Notes: generated from the letters alone by a model not told the origin. A DNA stretch of 64,000 nucleotides from Lachnospiraceae bacterium (GCA_910574715.1 CAJTCH010000001.1:124001-188000), one strand, 5' to 3'. Shown: positions 1 to 8,779, counted from the stretch's first letter. Numbers and translations are program-made.

Positions 1-404
1 AGGCCTGTGACAGAAGACTCTGGATGCAGCATAGCCAGAAAACAAGCCAGAATCCCATTGCCGCAGCCAATATCAAGAATATCCCCTGTCCAATAACGCT
101 CATACTTCAGCAGATAATCCATGACCCTTCGAAAGAACACATAGTCATAAAAAGAAGCCGCCAGAATGCTCATCTTCATGCTTTGATTCACGTAATCTAC
201 AAGCTCCTCCTGCCGGTGGAGATAAGGCATATCTTTGCTCCCATACATCAGCCGCTCTTCTGAAAGATCAAATAATTTGGTCATTTGATCAATATGATTC
301 TCTCCTTCTTCTTGTCCATAGGTTTCAATCAGCGCCGTATCCAGTTCAGATATCTTGCGGATACCAACTCTGGAAAGATATTCCTTGATTCTAAGATCCA
401 GCAT
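1..404 (-). CDS. class I SAM-dependent methyltransferase, C-terminus outside window
   Basis: This partial gene begins with ATG at 404 and runs off the left edge, so about the first 134 residues are visible. They end in a glycine-rich DIGCGNG motif, which is motif I of class I (Rossmann-fold) S-adenosylmethionine methyltransferases and contacts the SAM methionine and ribose. The substrate cannot be told from this part. The start is supported by an AAAGGAGAGGG ribosome binding site a few bases upstream. It overlaps the end of the NUDIX gene by 14 bp, which suggests translational coupling as the last visible gene of the miaB cluster. Confidence 0.8.
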   Translation of the reverse strand, partial: MLDLRIKEYLSRVGIRKISELDTALIETYGQEEGENHIDQMTKLFDLSEERLMYGSKDMPYLHRQEELVDYVNQSMKMSILAASFYDYVFFRRVMDYLLKYERYWTGDILDIGCGNGILACFLAMLHPESSVTG

Positions 405-819
405 ATAACCCTCTCCTTTTCGCCTCGGCAAGAAGCTTCGGCTGTATCTCGGGATATGTCCAGCGCTCTGGACATTCCTCCATGATCACGATCTTCTCGA
501 TCTCACTATGTAATTCCTTCTCGAACGCTTCAACCTCGGCATAATACAACATCCCAAAGGTCTCTTCTCCGTCAGGATCCGATGCAGCCGAATATACACA
601 GACCGGTTCTATGCGATAATCTAACGCCCCGGTCTCTTCATACAGTTCTCTTTTTGCCGCCGCAAGGATCGTCTCCCCTTCTTCTCTATGCCCTCCAGGC
701 ACCTCCAGAGTTTCCCTTGACTTATGCTTACAGAAAACATATTTTCCTTCCGTTCTCGCTATGATCACCGCAAATTTCAGCAGGCTGTCCTCAACCTCTT
801 CATAGAATCTCACTGTCAT
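391..819 (-). CDS. NUDIX hydrolase
   Basis: A protein of about 142 residues that should hydrolyse a nucleoside diphosphate linked to another group. It carries a complete Nudix box (G-x5-E-x7-RE-L-x-EE-x-G) around residues 37-60, with the metal-binding RE and EE residues all present. I chose the ATG at 819, preceded by GGGAGAAAG. An open frame extends upstream to 906, but that would run into the end of miaB. It lies 44 bp downstream of miaB and overlaps the following methyltransferase gene, so all three are probably one operon. The specific substrate is unknown. Confidence 0.85.
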   Translation of the reverse strand: MTVRFYEEVEDSLLKFAVIIARTEGKYVFCKHKSRETLEVPGGHREEGETILAAAKRELYEETGALDYRIEPVCVYSAASDPDGEETFGMLYYAEVEAFEKELHSEIEKIVIMEECPERWTYPEIQPKLLAEAKRRGLYAGS

Positions 820-863
820 ATATCTTTCTCCCTTATCATTGTCATCCGTATCAAATGAATTTT

Positions 864-2342
864 TTATTTGCCGATTGCCTGTCCGATATAGTAGAATCCC
901 CGGCACTCCTTAAGCGCCACATTCACATACTTCCCGATCAGTTCCCTTCCTCCATGGAAATGTACCAGCAGATTATTGCTCAGTCTCCCTGTTACCATCA
1001 AAGGGTCATGGTCGCAGATATCCTCCACAAGCACCTCCTGCACGGTTCCCTCATGCACTGCGCAAGTCTCTGCCGCGATCGACTGCACTTCCTTGAGCAG
1101 ACGGCCGAAACGGTCCTTGATCACATCTTCCGGCACCTGGTCCTCCATCACGGCTGCCGGCGTCCCTGTCCGCTTCGAGTAGATGAAGGTAAATGCACTG
1201 TCATAGCGCACCTTCCTTACCACGTCAAGAGTCTCTTCAAAATCCTCTTCCGTCTCCCCCGGGAATCCCACGATAATATCCGTCGTAAGGGAGATATCCG
1301 GCACCGCTTTGCGGATCTTTTCCGTCAATTCAAGATACTGCTCCTTTGTGTAGCGCCGGTTCATCTTCGCAAGGATATCCGTGCTTCCCGACTGCACCGG
1401 AAGATGCAGATGCCTGCAGATCTTCTTCGAATTCTTCATCACCTCTATCAGTTCGTCGGACAGATCCTTCGGATGGGAAGTCATAAACCGGATCCGCCTA
1501 AGCCCTTCTATCTGTTCGATCTCCTTAAGCAGCCCTGCGAACGTCATCGGCGTATCCAGGGTCTTCCCATAAGAATTCACATTCTGCCCAAGCAGCATCA
1601 CCTCACTGACACCGTCTGCAGCCAACCGCTCAATCTCCCGGATGATCGCCTTTGGATCCCGGCTTCTCTCCCGGCCCCTCACATAAGGTACGATACAATA
1701 GCTGCAGAAATTATTGCATCCAAACATAATATTGATCCCGGATTTGAAGGCGTATTTCCGCTGATTCGGAAGATCCTCCACGATTCTGTCCGTGTCCTTC
1801 CAGATGTCGATCACCATCCGCTCTGACATAAGGCGCGTTGCGACCAACTCGGCGAATTTATAGATATTATGGGTCCCAAAGATAATATCCACAAACCGGT
1901 AGCTCTTCTTTAGCTTCTCCACAACCTCAGGCTCCTGCATCATACAGCCGCAAAGGCCGATCATCATATGGGGATGCTTCTTCTTCCGGGGCTTTAGCTG
2001 CCCAAGCCGTCCATATACCCTCGTGTTCGCATTCTCCCGAACTGTACAGGTATTATAGATCACGAAGTCCGCCTTCTCCTCCGAAGCTTCCTCATATCCC
2101 ATTTCCTTTAAGATACCTCGAAGCTTCTCGGAATCCCTGGCGTTCATCTGGCAGCCAAATGTGGTTACACAGGCTGTGGGAACACGTCCGTTTTTCTGTT
2201 CAAAGCTTTTTGTCCACTCCCGGCATTTTGCCATAAAATAGTATTGCCTGGCCGGTTCCCCGGCAGGCGGCTCTGCATGAATGTCTATTTTATCTAAATC
2301 AAATTCATTATACAAATTGCTTTCTCCCCTCGTCATACTCAT
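864..2342 (-). CDS. miaB: tRNA-2-methylthio-N6-dimethylallyladenosine synthase MiaB
   Basis: A radical SAM methylthiotransferase that converts i6A37 to ms2i6A37 in tRNAs reading UNN codons. The order is an N-terminal UPF0004 domain with three conserved cysteines (in TTFGCQMN, YNTCTV and GLCGCM), a radical SAM core with CNNFCSYC (the CxxxCxxC cluster ligands), and a C-terminal TRAM RNA-binding domain. Length, about 490 residues, is normal for Clostridia. The start is uncertain: TTG 2348, ATG 2342, ATG 2336 and TTG 2315 are all in frame. TTG 2315 has the best ribosome binding site (AGGGGAGAAAG) and would remove most of the overlap with the upstream cyclo-ligase/DUF4250 gene, which ends at 2308. 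Confidence 0.96.
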   Translation of the reverse strand: MSMTRGESNLYNEFDLDKIDIHAEPPAGEPARQYYFMAKCREWTKSFEQKNGRVPTACVTTFGCQMNARDSEKLRGILKEMGYEEASEEKADFVIYNTCTVRENANTRVYGRLGQLKPRKKKHPHMMIGLCGCMMQEPEVVEKLKKSYRFVDIIFGTHNIYKFAELVATRLMSERMVIDIWKDTDRIVEDLPNQRKYAFKSGINIMFGCNNFCSYCIVPYVRGRERSRDPKAIIREIERLAADGVSEVMLLGQNVNSYGKTLDTPMTFAGLLKEIEQIEGLRRIRFMTSHPKDLSDELIEVMKNSKKICRHLHLPVQSGSTDILAKMNRRYTKEQYLELTEKIRKAVPDISLTTDIIVGFPGETEEDFEETLDVVRKVRYDSAFTFIYSKRTGTPAAVMEDQVPEDVIKDRFGRLLKEVQSIAAETCAVHEGTVQEVLVEDICDHDPLMVTGRLSNNLLVHFHGGRELIGKYVNVALKECRGFYYIGQAIGK

Positions 2343-2490
2343 ATCCAATTTCCCGAAGCGTATCTATGATCTCATCCCTGTCCGCGCCCATATCTTCACA
2401 CAACGCATCCAATGCCGGATAATAATCCCGAAGCTTCGTATTGACAACACTCAGCAAAAGCATCGGATCCTTTGGCAGTCCTGTCGGCAT
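2308..2490 (-). CDS. DUF4250 protein, possible internal translation start
   Basis: The last 60 codons of the cyclo-ligase frame start with an ATG at 2490 preceded by a strong GAGAGGGGG Shine-Dalgarno sequence nine bases away. The peptide (LPKDPMLLLSVVNTKLRDYYP and onward, ending in EYDEGRKQFV) is a full-length DUF4250 domain, a short protein of unknown function in Firmicutes. It could therefore be made both as the tail of the cyclo-ligase and as a free protein. The family match is by recognition; the internal initiation is inferred from the ribosome binding site. Confidence 0.5.
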   Translation of the reverse strand: MPTGLPKDPMLLLSVVNTKLRDYYPALDALCEDMGADRDEIIDTLREIGYEYDEGRKQFV

Positions 2491-3069
2491 ATCCGATTCC
2501 CCCTCTCTTTCACAACAATTCCTTATCATTCTCTTCTCAGTAATCACGATCTCCGGTCGTATATCGTATTCCTCGTACGGCACCGACCGTAAGATCTGGA
2601 ATTCAAACGCCAGCGCCATCTTACGCAGCCCCGGATGCGACACCAGATACCGGTCATAATATCCGCCCCCATAACCGACTCTATGACACTTTTCATCAAA
2701 TGCTACCCCCGGCATCAGCATCAAGCCCGCGCCGCTGCCGTCCATCGGCCCGTCGCCCGCCGGTTCCGGTATTCCACACGTCCCCGGCCTAAGCTTGCTA
2801 AGACTCTCAATACGGTAAAAATGCATGGTCCTCCCCGTCACCTTGGGTACCCATACATTCTTGCCCTGTGCGAAAGCCGTCTCAATGATCTTACGCGTCC
2901 CTGCCTCCCGGTTGTAATCCACATATGTATAGATCTCCTCTGCCCCAGTAAACCAGGGGTGCGAGACAACCGCGGCCGCAATATCCCCGCTGACATTGCG
3001 CCACACATCCTCTTCAAGCTCCCGCCGCTTTTGGCGAATCCATTGTCTAATTTCCCTTTTTGTTTCCAA
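2308..3069 (-). CDS. 5-formyltetrahydrofolate cyclo-ligase fused to DUF4250
   Basis: Residues 1 to about 190 are a 5-formyltetrahydrofolate cyclo-ligase, which makes 5,10-methenyltetrahydrofolate from folinic acid using ATP. The N-terminal basic helix (KREIRQWIRQKRR) and the glycine-rich GYGGGYYDRYL motif are typical. The frame continues without a stop into a 60-residue DUF4250 domain that is normally a separate small protein. I chose TTG at 3069, giving an ETKREIRQ N-terminus like the family's, with GGGTGAG upstream. The open frame extends to 3159, but that extension overlaps the DUF896 gene and has no family resemblance. The fusion, or nested gene, is the odd feature. Confidence 0.88.
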   Translation of the reverse strand: METKREIRQWIRQKRRELEEDVWRNVSGDIAAAVVSHPWFTGAEEIYTYVDYNREAGTRKIIETAFAQGKNVWVPKVTGRTMHFYRIESLSKLRPGTCGIPEPAGDGPMDGSGAGLMLMPGVAFDEKCHRVGYGGGYYDRYLVSHPGLRKMALAFEFQILRSVPYEEYDIRPEIVITEKRMIRNCCEREGESDMPTGLPKDPMLLLSVVNTKLRDYYPALDALCEDMGADRDEIIDTLREIGYEYDEGRKQFV

Positions 3070-3268
3070 ATTTCTCACCCAGATTCGTAATGCTTCCGTC
3101 CGCCTCCTGAATGGAGATCTGATCCAACTGGCTCCGTAGATTCTGCCGGAAAGAATCAATATACTCCCTCCTTAAGATCTGCTGCTCCTTTTGCTCTGCC
3201 TCTGTCAACCCTTCTGCCTTTGATTTATGATACAATTCATTGATCCTTGCAATCTTCTGTTCGTTCAT
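3047..3268 (-). CDS. DUF896 family protein (YnzC-like)
   Basis: A 73-residue cytoplasmic protein of the DUF896/UPF0291 family (YnzC in Bacillus), a small helical hairpin of unknown molecular role. The family hallmarks are the IARINELYHKSKAEGLTEAE N-terminus, the RREYIDSFRQNLRSQLD helix and the GSITNLG tail. I took the ATG at 3268 (AGGAAGAGGG upstream) rather than the longer frame to 3307 because the family begins at MNEQKI. It overlaps the start of the cyclo-ligase gene by 23 bp and is probably first in the operon that runs to the methyltransferase at the window edge. Confidence 0.88.
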   Translation of the reverse strand: MNEQKIARINELYHKSKAEGLTEAEQKEQQILRREYIDSFRQNLRSQLDQISIQEADGSITNLGEKFGNKKGN

Positions 3269-3346
3269 TGCCCTCTTCCTTCCTGAAATGCTTATGCCTG
3301 TCCGCATAAATCTTATCTTACACCATCTTTGCCGAGAAGTCCACCG

Positions 3347-3405
3347 CCAAAAAACAAATACCCCTCTGCAAGCTGTCCGGCACCCGGTACCACAAGCAGA
3401 GAGGT
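3347..3405 (-). terminator. Rho-independent terminator
   Basis: On the minus strand, a 10-bp stem (ACCTCTCTGC pairing with GCAGAGGGGT, one G-U pair) is followed within a few bases by a run of six T. It lies just after the stop of the membrane-anchored protein gene ending at 3432 and separates it from the DUF896 operon. Confidence 0.75.
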
Positions 3406-3431
3406 CTCATCTTGACTTTTGTTTCAATGCA

Positions 3432-3824
3432 TTAACTGGAATAATTCTCAAGGAATCCATACAGTGCCTTCGCATCCTCCATATACTTCCCATTCCTGAT
3501 CTCATTTTGCATCTCGGAAGGCAACCCGTCACACTTGATATCCGTGTACTCATAAGGGGTCTTCTTATCACTCAGATATACAACCACATATCCGTTGACC
3601 TCCATCAGATAATAGCAATCCTCCTTCAATGCCTGGCCGTCCGCCGCGATCGTCACAGGTTCCTGTTCCGTCACCGTCAGTTCCTTAGGCTCCGTGTCCC
3701 GGGCGATCTCCACCTTAGCCGCACGTTCCTGCGCTTTCTTGAAACTTAACTGATAGGCTCCCGCCATCAGCGTCATCGCCACGATCATTACTGCAAAAAA
3801 ACCGATACCATACTTCGTTCTCAT
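3432..3824 (-). CDS. membrane-anchored protein with BofC-like C-terminal domain
   Basis: A 130-residue protein with one N-terminal membrane segment (about residues 7-27) and an extracytoplasmic part. The C-terminal 60 residues (YYLMEVNGYVVVYL, YEYTDI, LP, GKYM, LYGFLENYSS) resemble the C-terminal domain of BofC, the forespore protein that restrains the SpoIVB signal in Bacillus sigma-K control. The resemblance is by eye, so a sporulation role is only a suggestion. ATG 3824 has AAAGGAG eight bases upstream. It lies downstream of the flippase and is closed by the terminator at 3347-3405. Confidence 0.65.
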   Translation of the reverse strand: MRTKYGIGFFAVMIVAMTLMAGAYQLSFKKAQERAAKVEIARDTEPKELTVTEQEPVTIAADGQALKEDCYYLMEVNGYVVVYLSDKKTPYEYTDIKCDGLPSEMQNEIRNGKYMEDAKALYGFLENYSS

Positions 3825-3885
3825 AAGAGCCACTCCTTTTTTAGTACAGTATCGGTAAATATCTTATATTTTATGCATTCGAAAT

Positions 3886-5547
3886 TTAATTCCTGAACAA
3901 GTGCAGCCGATGGCACACGGACAAAATCATCCTTCCCTTGGGCATGCTGCGTATCTCATCTTCCGTAACCCCGCCTAAGAGCACCAGCGCCGCTCCATAT
4001 ACGAATACCGCGGCAAATAATGCAACCACCGTCGCGATCTTCTCTCCCGCAAATAATTCAAAGATCAAGTGGACGACCACCGTCACGGCTCCCATGATCC
4101 CCGACGCAAGGAGGGGAATGATAAATGTCTGCCTGCGCTCCTGCACATATCCGATCCGCTCGCGGAGTGCATGGGCGTTCAGGATACAGATCGCACCGGA
4201 GAAGACGATCTTGCTGATCACCACCGCATAGATGTTCCATTTGAAGACTACCAACATCAAGAACAATGACAGCGTATGGATCAGAAGCGAGATCCCTGCA
4301 TTCTTGACCGGCGTCATCATATCATCCAACCCCTGGAGAACAGAATTCGTCACGGTAGAGAGGCAGAAGAAGATCACGGATACCGCTCCTAACTGCAGCA
4401 TCAGCGCCGCCATCCGGTTGTCTCCTTCATAGAACAGAAGATCCATGATCGGTTTGGCAAGGATCAGAAATCCCATGGCACAGGGAATCGCGATCATCAT
4501 GTTGAATCTTGTCACCATGCTGATCTTGTTATGTACCTGCTTCCTGCTTCCGGTCTGCACCGTCGTCACAAGACTTGGGATCAAAGACGCCGCCAGCGCG
4601 CTCGATACGGATAACGGCACGTTCACCAGCGTATTATACTGGCTGTTGAAGATCCCCATGAAGCTGGCATACTCGGTCTTCTGATAGCCCTGGGCCGCCA
4701 TAATATTGTTAAATATGGCCGTATCCAGAAAATCACTGATATTATATACCGTCGCACTCAATATGACCGGCGCGATGGTCAGGAACAAAATCTGATAGAT
4801 CCTGCTGTAGCTCTCCTTCTTGCGGCTCCTGTCCTTCCACATCTTCCGCTTAAACACCCGCTGATAGACGATAAAAACGAACACCACCGTTATCAGTGCG
4901 AACGCTGCCCCGGCAACCGTTCCCACCGTTCCTCCCGCCGCGGCATACGCCGGGCCGTAGGAGGCGTCTCCCCTCGTCTCGGCAAGGTCCCTTCCTGTCT
5001 TCAAGAGCAGATAAGCTCCGATAATGGATGCCGCCGCATTGACCACCTGTTCTAAGACCTGGGACAATGCCGTTGGCATCATGGAACCATTTCCCTGAAA
5101 GAACCCTCTCAGAACACCCAGGATCGCAACGACCAGGATACAGGGCGCCAATACCCGCAGGGCATACACGCTCATATCCATCTTCATTACAGACGTCGCT
5201 ATGAAGTCTGCACCCAGGAAGATCGCCAAAGCAACCAGCCCGCCTGCCATGAAAGCAAACATCATCGCGCAGCGGAACACCTTATAAGCATTCTTGTACT
5301 GCCCTACCGCAACCCTTGCGGAGACTAATTTGGACACAGCAAGAGGAAGGCTGTAAGAAGTGAGCATCAACGCGATCGTATAGATCGAAAAAGCCACACT
5401 GTAATAGCCCATCCCTTCGTTACCTACAATATTCGTAAGCGGGATCCTGTAGACAACCCCGATAATCTTCGTAATCACTCCTGCGATCGCAAGAATAGAA
5501 CCCTGTAACAGGAAATTCTTATCTCTCTTTTTTCGTCGTTTCGCCAT
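3886..5547 (-). CDS. SpoVB/MurJ-type polysaccharide flippase (MOP superfamily)
   Basis: A 553-residue polytopic membrane protein with a basic N-terminus and roughly 14 hydrophobic segments. It resembles the SpoVB/polysaccharide-exporter branch of the MOP flippases, which move lipid-linked oligosaccharides such as lipid II across the membrane. Typical features are the GVVYRIPLTNIVG motif near residue 30 and the FFQGNGSMMPTALSQVLEQ segment near residue 170. The position beside yqfCD suggests, but does not prove, a role in cortex or wall synthesis. ybeY ends 41 bp upstream, so it may be the tail of that operon. Confidence 0.85.
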   Translation of the reverse strand: MAKRRKKRDKNFLLQGSILAIAGVITKIIGVVYRIPLTNIVGNEGMGYYSVAFSIYTIALMLTSYSLPLAVSKLVSARVAVGQYKNAYKVFRCAMMFAFMAGGLVALAIFLGADFIATSVMKMDMSVYALRVLAPCILVVAILGVLRGFFQGNGSMMPTALSQVLEQVVNAAASIIGAYLLLKTGRDLAETRGDASYGPAYAAAGGTVGTVAGAAFALITVVFVFIVYQRVFKRKMWKDRSRKKESYSRIYQILFLTIAPVILSATVYNISDFLDTAIFNNIMAAQGYQKTEYASFMGIFNSQYNTLVNVPLSVSSALAASLIPSLVTTVQTGSRKQVHNKISMVTRFNMMIAIPCAMGFLILAKPIMDLLFYEGDNRMAALMLQLGAVSVIFFCLSTVTNSVLQGLDDMMTPVKNAGISLLIHTLSLFLMLVVFKWNIYAVVISKIVFSGAICILNAHALRERIGYVQERRQTFIIPLLASGIMGAVTVVVHLIFELFAGEKIATVVALFAAVFVYGAALVLLGGVTEDEIRSMPKGRMILSVCHRLHLFRN

Positions 5548-5588
5548 ATATTACTCCATCTTATCGTAAAATATATTATCCGGAAATA

Positions 5589-6083
5589 TCAGCGCAAGAT
5601 ACAAAGGCTCTCCATGATCTTCCTCTGCATTGCCTCCATCTCCTGCCGTTCTTCCTCTTCCATATGGTCATATCCAGTCAGGTGCAGCACGGAATGCACG
5701 ATCAGAAACGCATACTCTCTCAGCACAGAATGTCCGTATTCCTGCGCCTGCGAGATTACCTTCTCTTTGGATATCACAATATCTCCCAGTGAGAGTTCTC
5801 CCGATTCCGGGTCAAAGCAGTCCTCCCTCTCATCAAGGAATCCGAACTCTCCGGGTCCGGGATAGTCGATCATCGGAAATGACAGCACATCCGTAGAGCA
5901 TTCTATCCCCCTGAATTCCGTATTCATCTTCTGTATCTGTTCGTCCATGGTAAGCAGAAGGCTCACCTCTGCCTCATAGGGACAGCCTATCACATCAAGC
6001 GCCCTCTCAATGACCGCTTCCGCCGTCTTCTGACCTTCAAGCGGAAGCAAAAGAGCCCCTTCCTCCTCATAGTAAAGTGTCAT
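5589..6083 (-). CDS. ybeY: endoribonuclease YbeY (rRNA maturation)
   Basis: A 164-residue zinc endoribonuclease that takes part in 16S rRNA 3'-end maturation and ribosome quality control. The signature HSVLHLTGYDH (HxxxHxxGxDH zinc site) is intact near residues 129-139, preceded by the conserved DVLSFPM segment. Length is normal. It starts 13 bp after phoH, the usual arrangement in Firmicutes (yqfC, yqfD, phoH, ybeY), although the HD hydrolase gene pgpH often found between them is absent here. Confidence 0.96.
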   Translation of the reverse strand: MTLYYEEEGALLLPLEGQKTAEAVIERALDVIGCPYEAEVSLLLTMDEQIQKMNTEFRGIECSTDVLSFPMIDYPGPGEFGFLDEREDCFDPESGELSLGDIVISKEKVISQAQEYGHSVLREYAFLIVHSVLHLTGYDHMEEEERQEMEAMQRKIMESLCILR

Positions 6084-6095
6084 ATCCTTCTCCCT

Positions 6096-7112
6096 CTATA
6101 TCTGCCGATTCCGCCGTTTCTTATATCTGTCATTCCTGTCATGGCTCTTCGTTTTCTCACGGTTCTCGTAATCTTCATATGCTTTCACGATCTTCTGAAC
6201 CAGCGGATGACGCACCACGTCCTTGCTGGTCAGATGGCAGATACCGATATCATCAATATTCTTAAGGACGGAAATGGCAATATCCAGACCGGATACCTGC
6301 CCCGGCGCAAGATCCTTCTGGGTAATATCACCCGTAACAGCTACTTTAGAACCAAAACCGATTCTTGTCAAGAACATCTTCATCTGAGCCGGCGTCGTAT
6401 TCTGCGCTTCATCCAGTATGATAAATGCATTGTCAAGCGTCCGTCCTCTCATATATGCCAGCGGCGCCACCTCGATCAGCCCCTTCTCCGAATTCTTAAG
6501 AAAGCTCTCCGCACCCATGATCTGGTACAGGGCATCATAAAGCGGCCTCAGATACGGGTCGATCTTGCTCTGCAGATCCCCCGGCAGAAATCCAAGTTTC
6601 TCGCCTGCCTCGATGGCAGGACGCGTCAGTATGATACGCCCCACCTCATTATTGCGGAATGCCGTAATCGCCATAGCCATCGCAAGATAGGTCTTCCCGG
6701 TCCCGGCAGGGCCAAGGCCGAATACGATCATTTTCTTACGCATCGCATCCACATACTTCTTCTGTCCCAGAGTCTTAGGCTTGATCGGCTTACCCTGCAG
6801 GGTATTACAGATAATATCCGAATCGATCTCCAGTACGCTTCCCTCGCTGTCCTCCATCACAAGGGCAAGCGTGTAATCCACATTCTGTTCCTGGATTGTA
6901 TTGCCTCTCCTGGAAAGCTCCACGAGCTGTTCTAAGACCTTCTTCGCCTTCTCTACGTTCGCGGCCTCTCCCATGATCTTCATATTCTCGCCTCTAGCGA
7001 TCAGTGTCACATGAAGCGTGCGTTCTATCTTCTTAGCATAAGCATCAAACTGGCCGAACACATTACTCTCATGCTCTGCCGGTATATTCATGACTGCTTC
7101 CATTAATCCCAT
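6096..7112 (-). CDS. phoH: PhoH family ATPase
   Basis: A 338-residue PhoH-like ATPase. An N-terminal KH-like region (residues 1-90) precedes a P-loop NTPase domain with Walker A GPAGTGKT near residue 137 and Walker B FIILDEAQN near residue 233. PhoH proteins are linked to RNA metabolism and commonly pair with ybeY, which follows 12 bp downstream. yqfD ends 3 bp upstream, so the genes form one transcription unit. Its exact biochemical role in Firmicutes is not settled. Confidence 0.94.
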   Translation of the reverse strand: MGLMEAVMNIPAEHESNVFGQFDAYAKKIERTLHVTLIARGENMKIMGEAANVEKAKKVLEQLVELSRRGNTIQEQNVDYTLALVMEDSEGSVLEIDSDIICNTLQGKPIKPKTLGQKKYVDAMRKKMIVFGLGPAGTGKTYLAMAMAITAFRNNEVGRIILTRPAIEAGEKLGFLPGDLQSKIDPYLRPLYDALYQIMGAESFLKNSEKGLIEVAPLAYMRGRTLDNAFIILDEAQNTTPAQMKMFLTRIGFGSKVAVTGDITQKDLAPGQVSGLDIAISVLKNIDDIGICHLTSKDVVRHPLVQKIVKAYEDYENREKTKSHDRNDRYKKRRNRQI

Positions 7113-7115
7113 CCG

Positions 7116-8393
7116 CTATTCTCCTGTCTCGTCTTGTTCTTCGGTTACCGGAATCTCCCGTAACCGGGACTCAGCCTGCCTGCCGATCGGCATCTGTACT
7201 GTGAGCCGCCCCTTTGCCTCGGCCTTTTGAGACCCTGTGTATATTTTAACATCATTCTCAATAATTTCTACCCCTTTTTTCTCCAAATCTTTACAATATT
7301 GCTGAAATTTTCTGCTCATCCGCTGTTGAAGCTCCTTTTTCGAATATTTTATCTCCCCGGATTCATAAGGTCTGGCCGTCTTTTTCCCATAAGATATGGG
7401 CAGGTAGAAGTTCTCGGCGATGCATAACTGCTTCTCATATCCGTACATTTCCCATGCCCTGTATTGATTCCGGATATTGCCGAATTCCAGTGTATAACGC
7501 CCGAGCTTCAAAAAGTATTCATTCTTCTCCAAAGGCAGATGTGTCTTCTTATCATAGTAATATTCCTTTTCTTCATAACCAAGATCCATCTCATCCTGGT
7601 ATTCTATCACGGTCCTCCCCTGGATATCGGCGTCCGACTCGTGGTACTGGTAGGCGATCACGGTACCTGCGTCATCCATCACCGGAACCTGGCCGGATAC
7701 CAGCACGTCTCCCGTCTTGACCTCGGCGCCCTCGCTGACCATGGGAATCCCGTTGCGCGGAACGATCCTGGTGATCACGCAATCCCTGTCGGCCACAATG
7801 TCTGTCGGTTTCTCCTGATCCGGATTCTCTGCCGCCTCGTCCATGGCCGGTATGGTGTCCTCATTCTCCTTCACCTGAATGATCAGGCGGGTTCCCTGAA
7901 TCGATGCCGAAACCCAGATAATATCGTCATACTCCTTGCGGATATCCTTAACGATCCTTGCGCAATCCACCTCTGAGACCCTCATCCCATTTTCCACCTC
8001 ACGGGTCTTAAGGAACTTAAGAAGGGTCTCATCCGTATAAGTCAGATTGCCCTTGATATCAATATTCCATATGTATCTGGACATAAGGAATATCAATGCG
8101 GCAAATAACAGCGCTCCTGCGAAGAACATCTTCCGTTTGCGGTATTTGTGTAAAAAAAAAGGAAGACCGAACCGCTCTACAATGCTCACTTTTGTTCCTG
8201 TCTTCCTGATGATCGGTTTTAATTTACGGAAGCCCGGGATTGAGATATTCATCTCATAAGCCCGTCCTTTTGGTTCAAGTCCCCACAATATGATCCCCCT
8301 GTGACTGCACGCATTTAAGAATCTCTCCGTAGAATATCCTGTGATCCGGATACGGATATATCCTTTGGCATATCGGATAATCTTTAACAGCAC
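7116..8393 (-). CDS. yqfD: sporulation protein YqfD
   Basis: A 425-residue homologue of YqfD, a protein of the sigma-E regulon in Bacillus that is needed for efficient sporulation. The N-terminus (YAKGYIRIRITGYSTERFLN) is characteristic. One transmembrane segment follows at about residues 91-109, then a large outer-face region with a charged C-terminus. It starts 13 bp after yqfC and ends 3 bp before phoH, the conserved Firmicute order. Its presence is good evidence that the organism makes endospores. Confidence 0.93.
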   Translation of the reverse strand: MLLKIIRYAKGYIRIRITGYSTERFLNACSHRGIILWGLEPKGRAYEMNISIPGFRKLKPIIRKTGTKVSIVERFGLPFFLHKYRKRKMFFAGALLFAALIFLMSRYIWNIDIKGNLTYTDETLLKFLKTREVENGMRVSEVDCARIVKDIRKEYDDIIWVSASIQGTRLIIQVKENEDTIPAMDEAAENPDQEKPTDIVADRDCVITRIVPRNGIPMVSEGAEVKTGDVLVSGQVPVMDDAGTVIAYQYHESDADIQGRTVIEYQDEMDLGYEEKEYYYDKKTHLPLEKNEYFLKLGRYTLEFGNIRNQYRAWEMYGYEKQLCIAENFYLPISYGKKTARPYESGEIKYSKKELQQRMSRKFQQYCKDLEKKGVEIIENDVKIYTGSQKAEAKGRLTVQMPIGRQAESRLREIPVTEEQDETGE

Positions 8394-8406
8394 TATGGTA
8401 CCCCCT

Positions 8407-8727
8407 TCAATTCTGGTATTCGATAGATTTTATATGTCCGTTCACCTTCATCTCGTCATTGGTATAGTACACGACCTGCAGCCGTTGGCCGATGATGCGG
8501 ATCTGCCCCGTCTTCGTCTGGATCCGCACCAGAGAATCTGTGTACTCTAAGATCCCTCTGTAGTTCTCCAGGCACAGCTCCATCTGGCCGGTGACGGTAA
8601 GTACAGGCATGCCAAGCGCCACGTCCTTGGGAAGCTCTGATAACTCTGCAATTTTATTTCGGAAAGAATGACTTTCTTCATCCTGTCTCTGATTCTGTCT
8701 TTTCGCTCTCATAGAAACGCCATTCAT
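8407..8727 (-). CDS. yqfC: sporulation protein YqfC (YabP/YqfC family)
   Basis: A protein of about 106 residues of the YabP/YqfC family. These are small sporulation proteins with a beta-rich core (LPKDVALGMPVLTVTGQMELCLENYRG in pieces, then IRIIGQRLQVVYY). The role is in spore development; the molecular function is unknown. ATG 8712 is an alternative start; neither has a strong ribosome binding site. It heads the yqfC-yqfD-phoH-ybeY operon. A CATAGATT box with a GCATAAC box 14 bp upstream precedes it and vaguely resembles a sigma-E promoter, but I do not call it. Confidence 0.88.
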   Translation of the reverse strand: MNGVSMRAKRQNQRQDEESHSFRNKIAELSELPKDVALGMPVLTVTGQMELCLENYRGILEYTDSLVRIQTKTGQIRIIGQRLQVVYYTNDEMKVNGHIKSIEYQN

Positions 8728-8779
8728 GGATTTTATAGTAATCTATGCGGCACGCCGGCTGGTTATGCTTGATTTTTCA

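Noticed and set aside
855..1826. Long open frame of 323 codons on the plus strand opposite miaB
   Set aside because: It is the antisense shadow of miaB: His/Arg/Leu-rich, no ribosome binding site and no family resemblance. The same applies to other long opposite-strand frames such as 29523-30473, 19847-20308 and 22755-23375.
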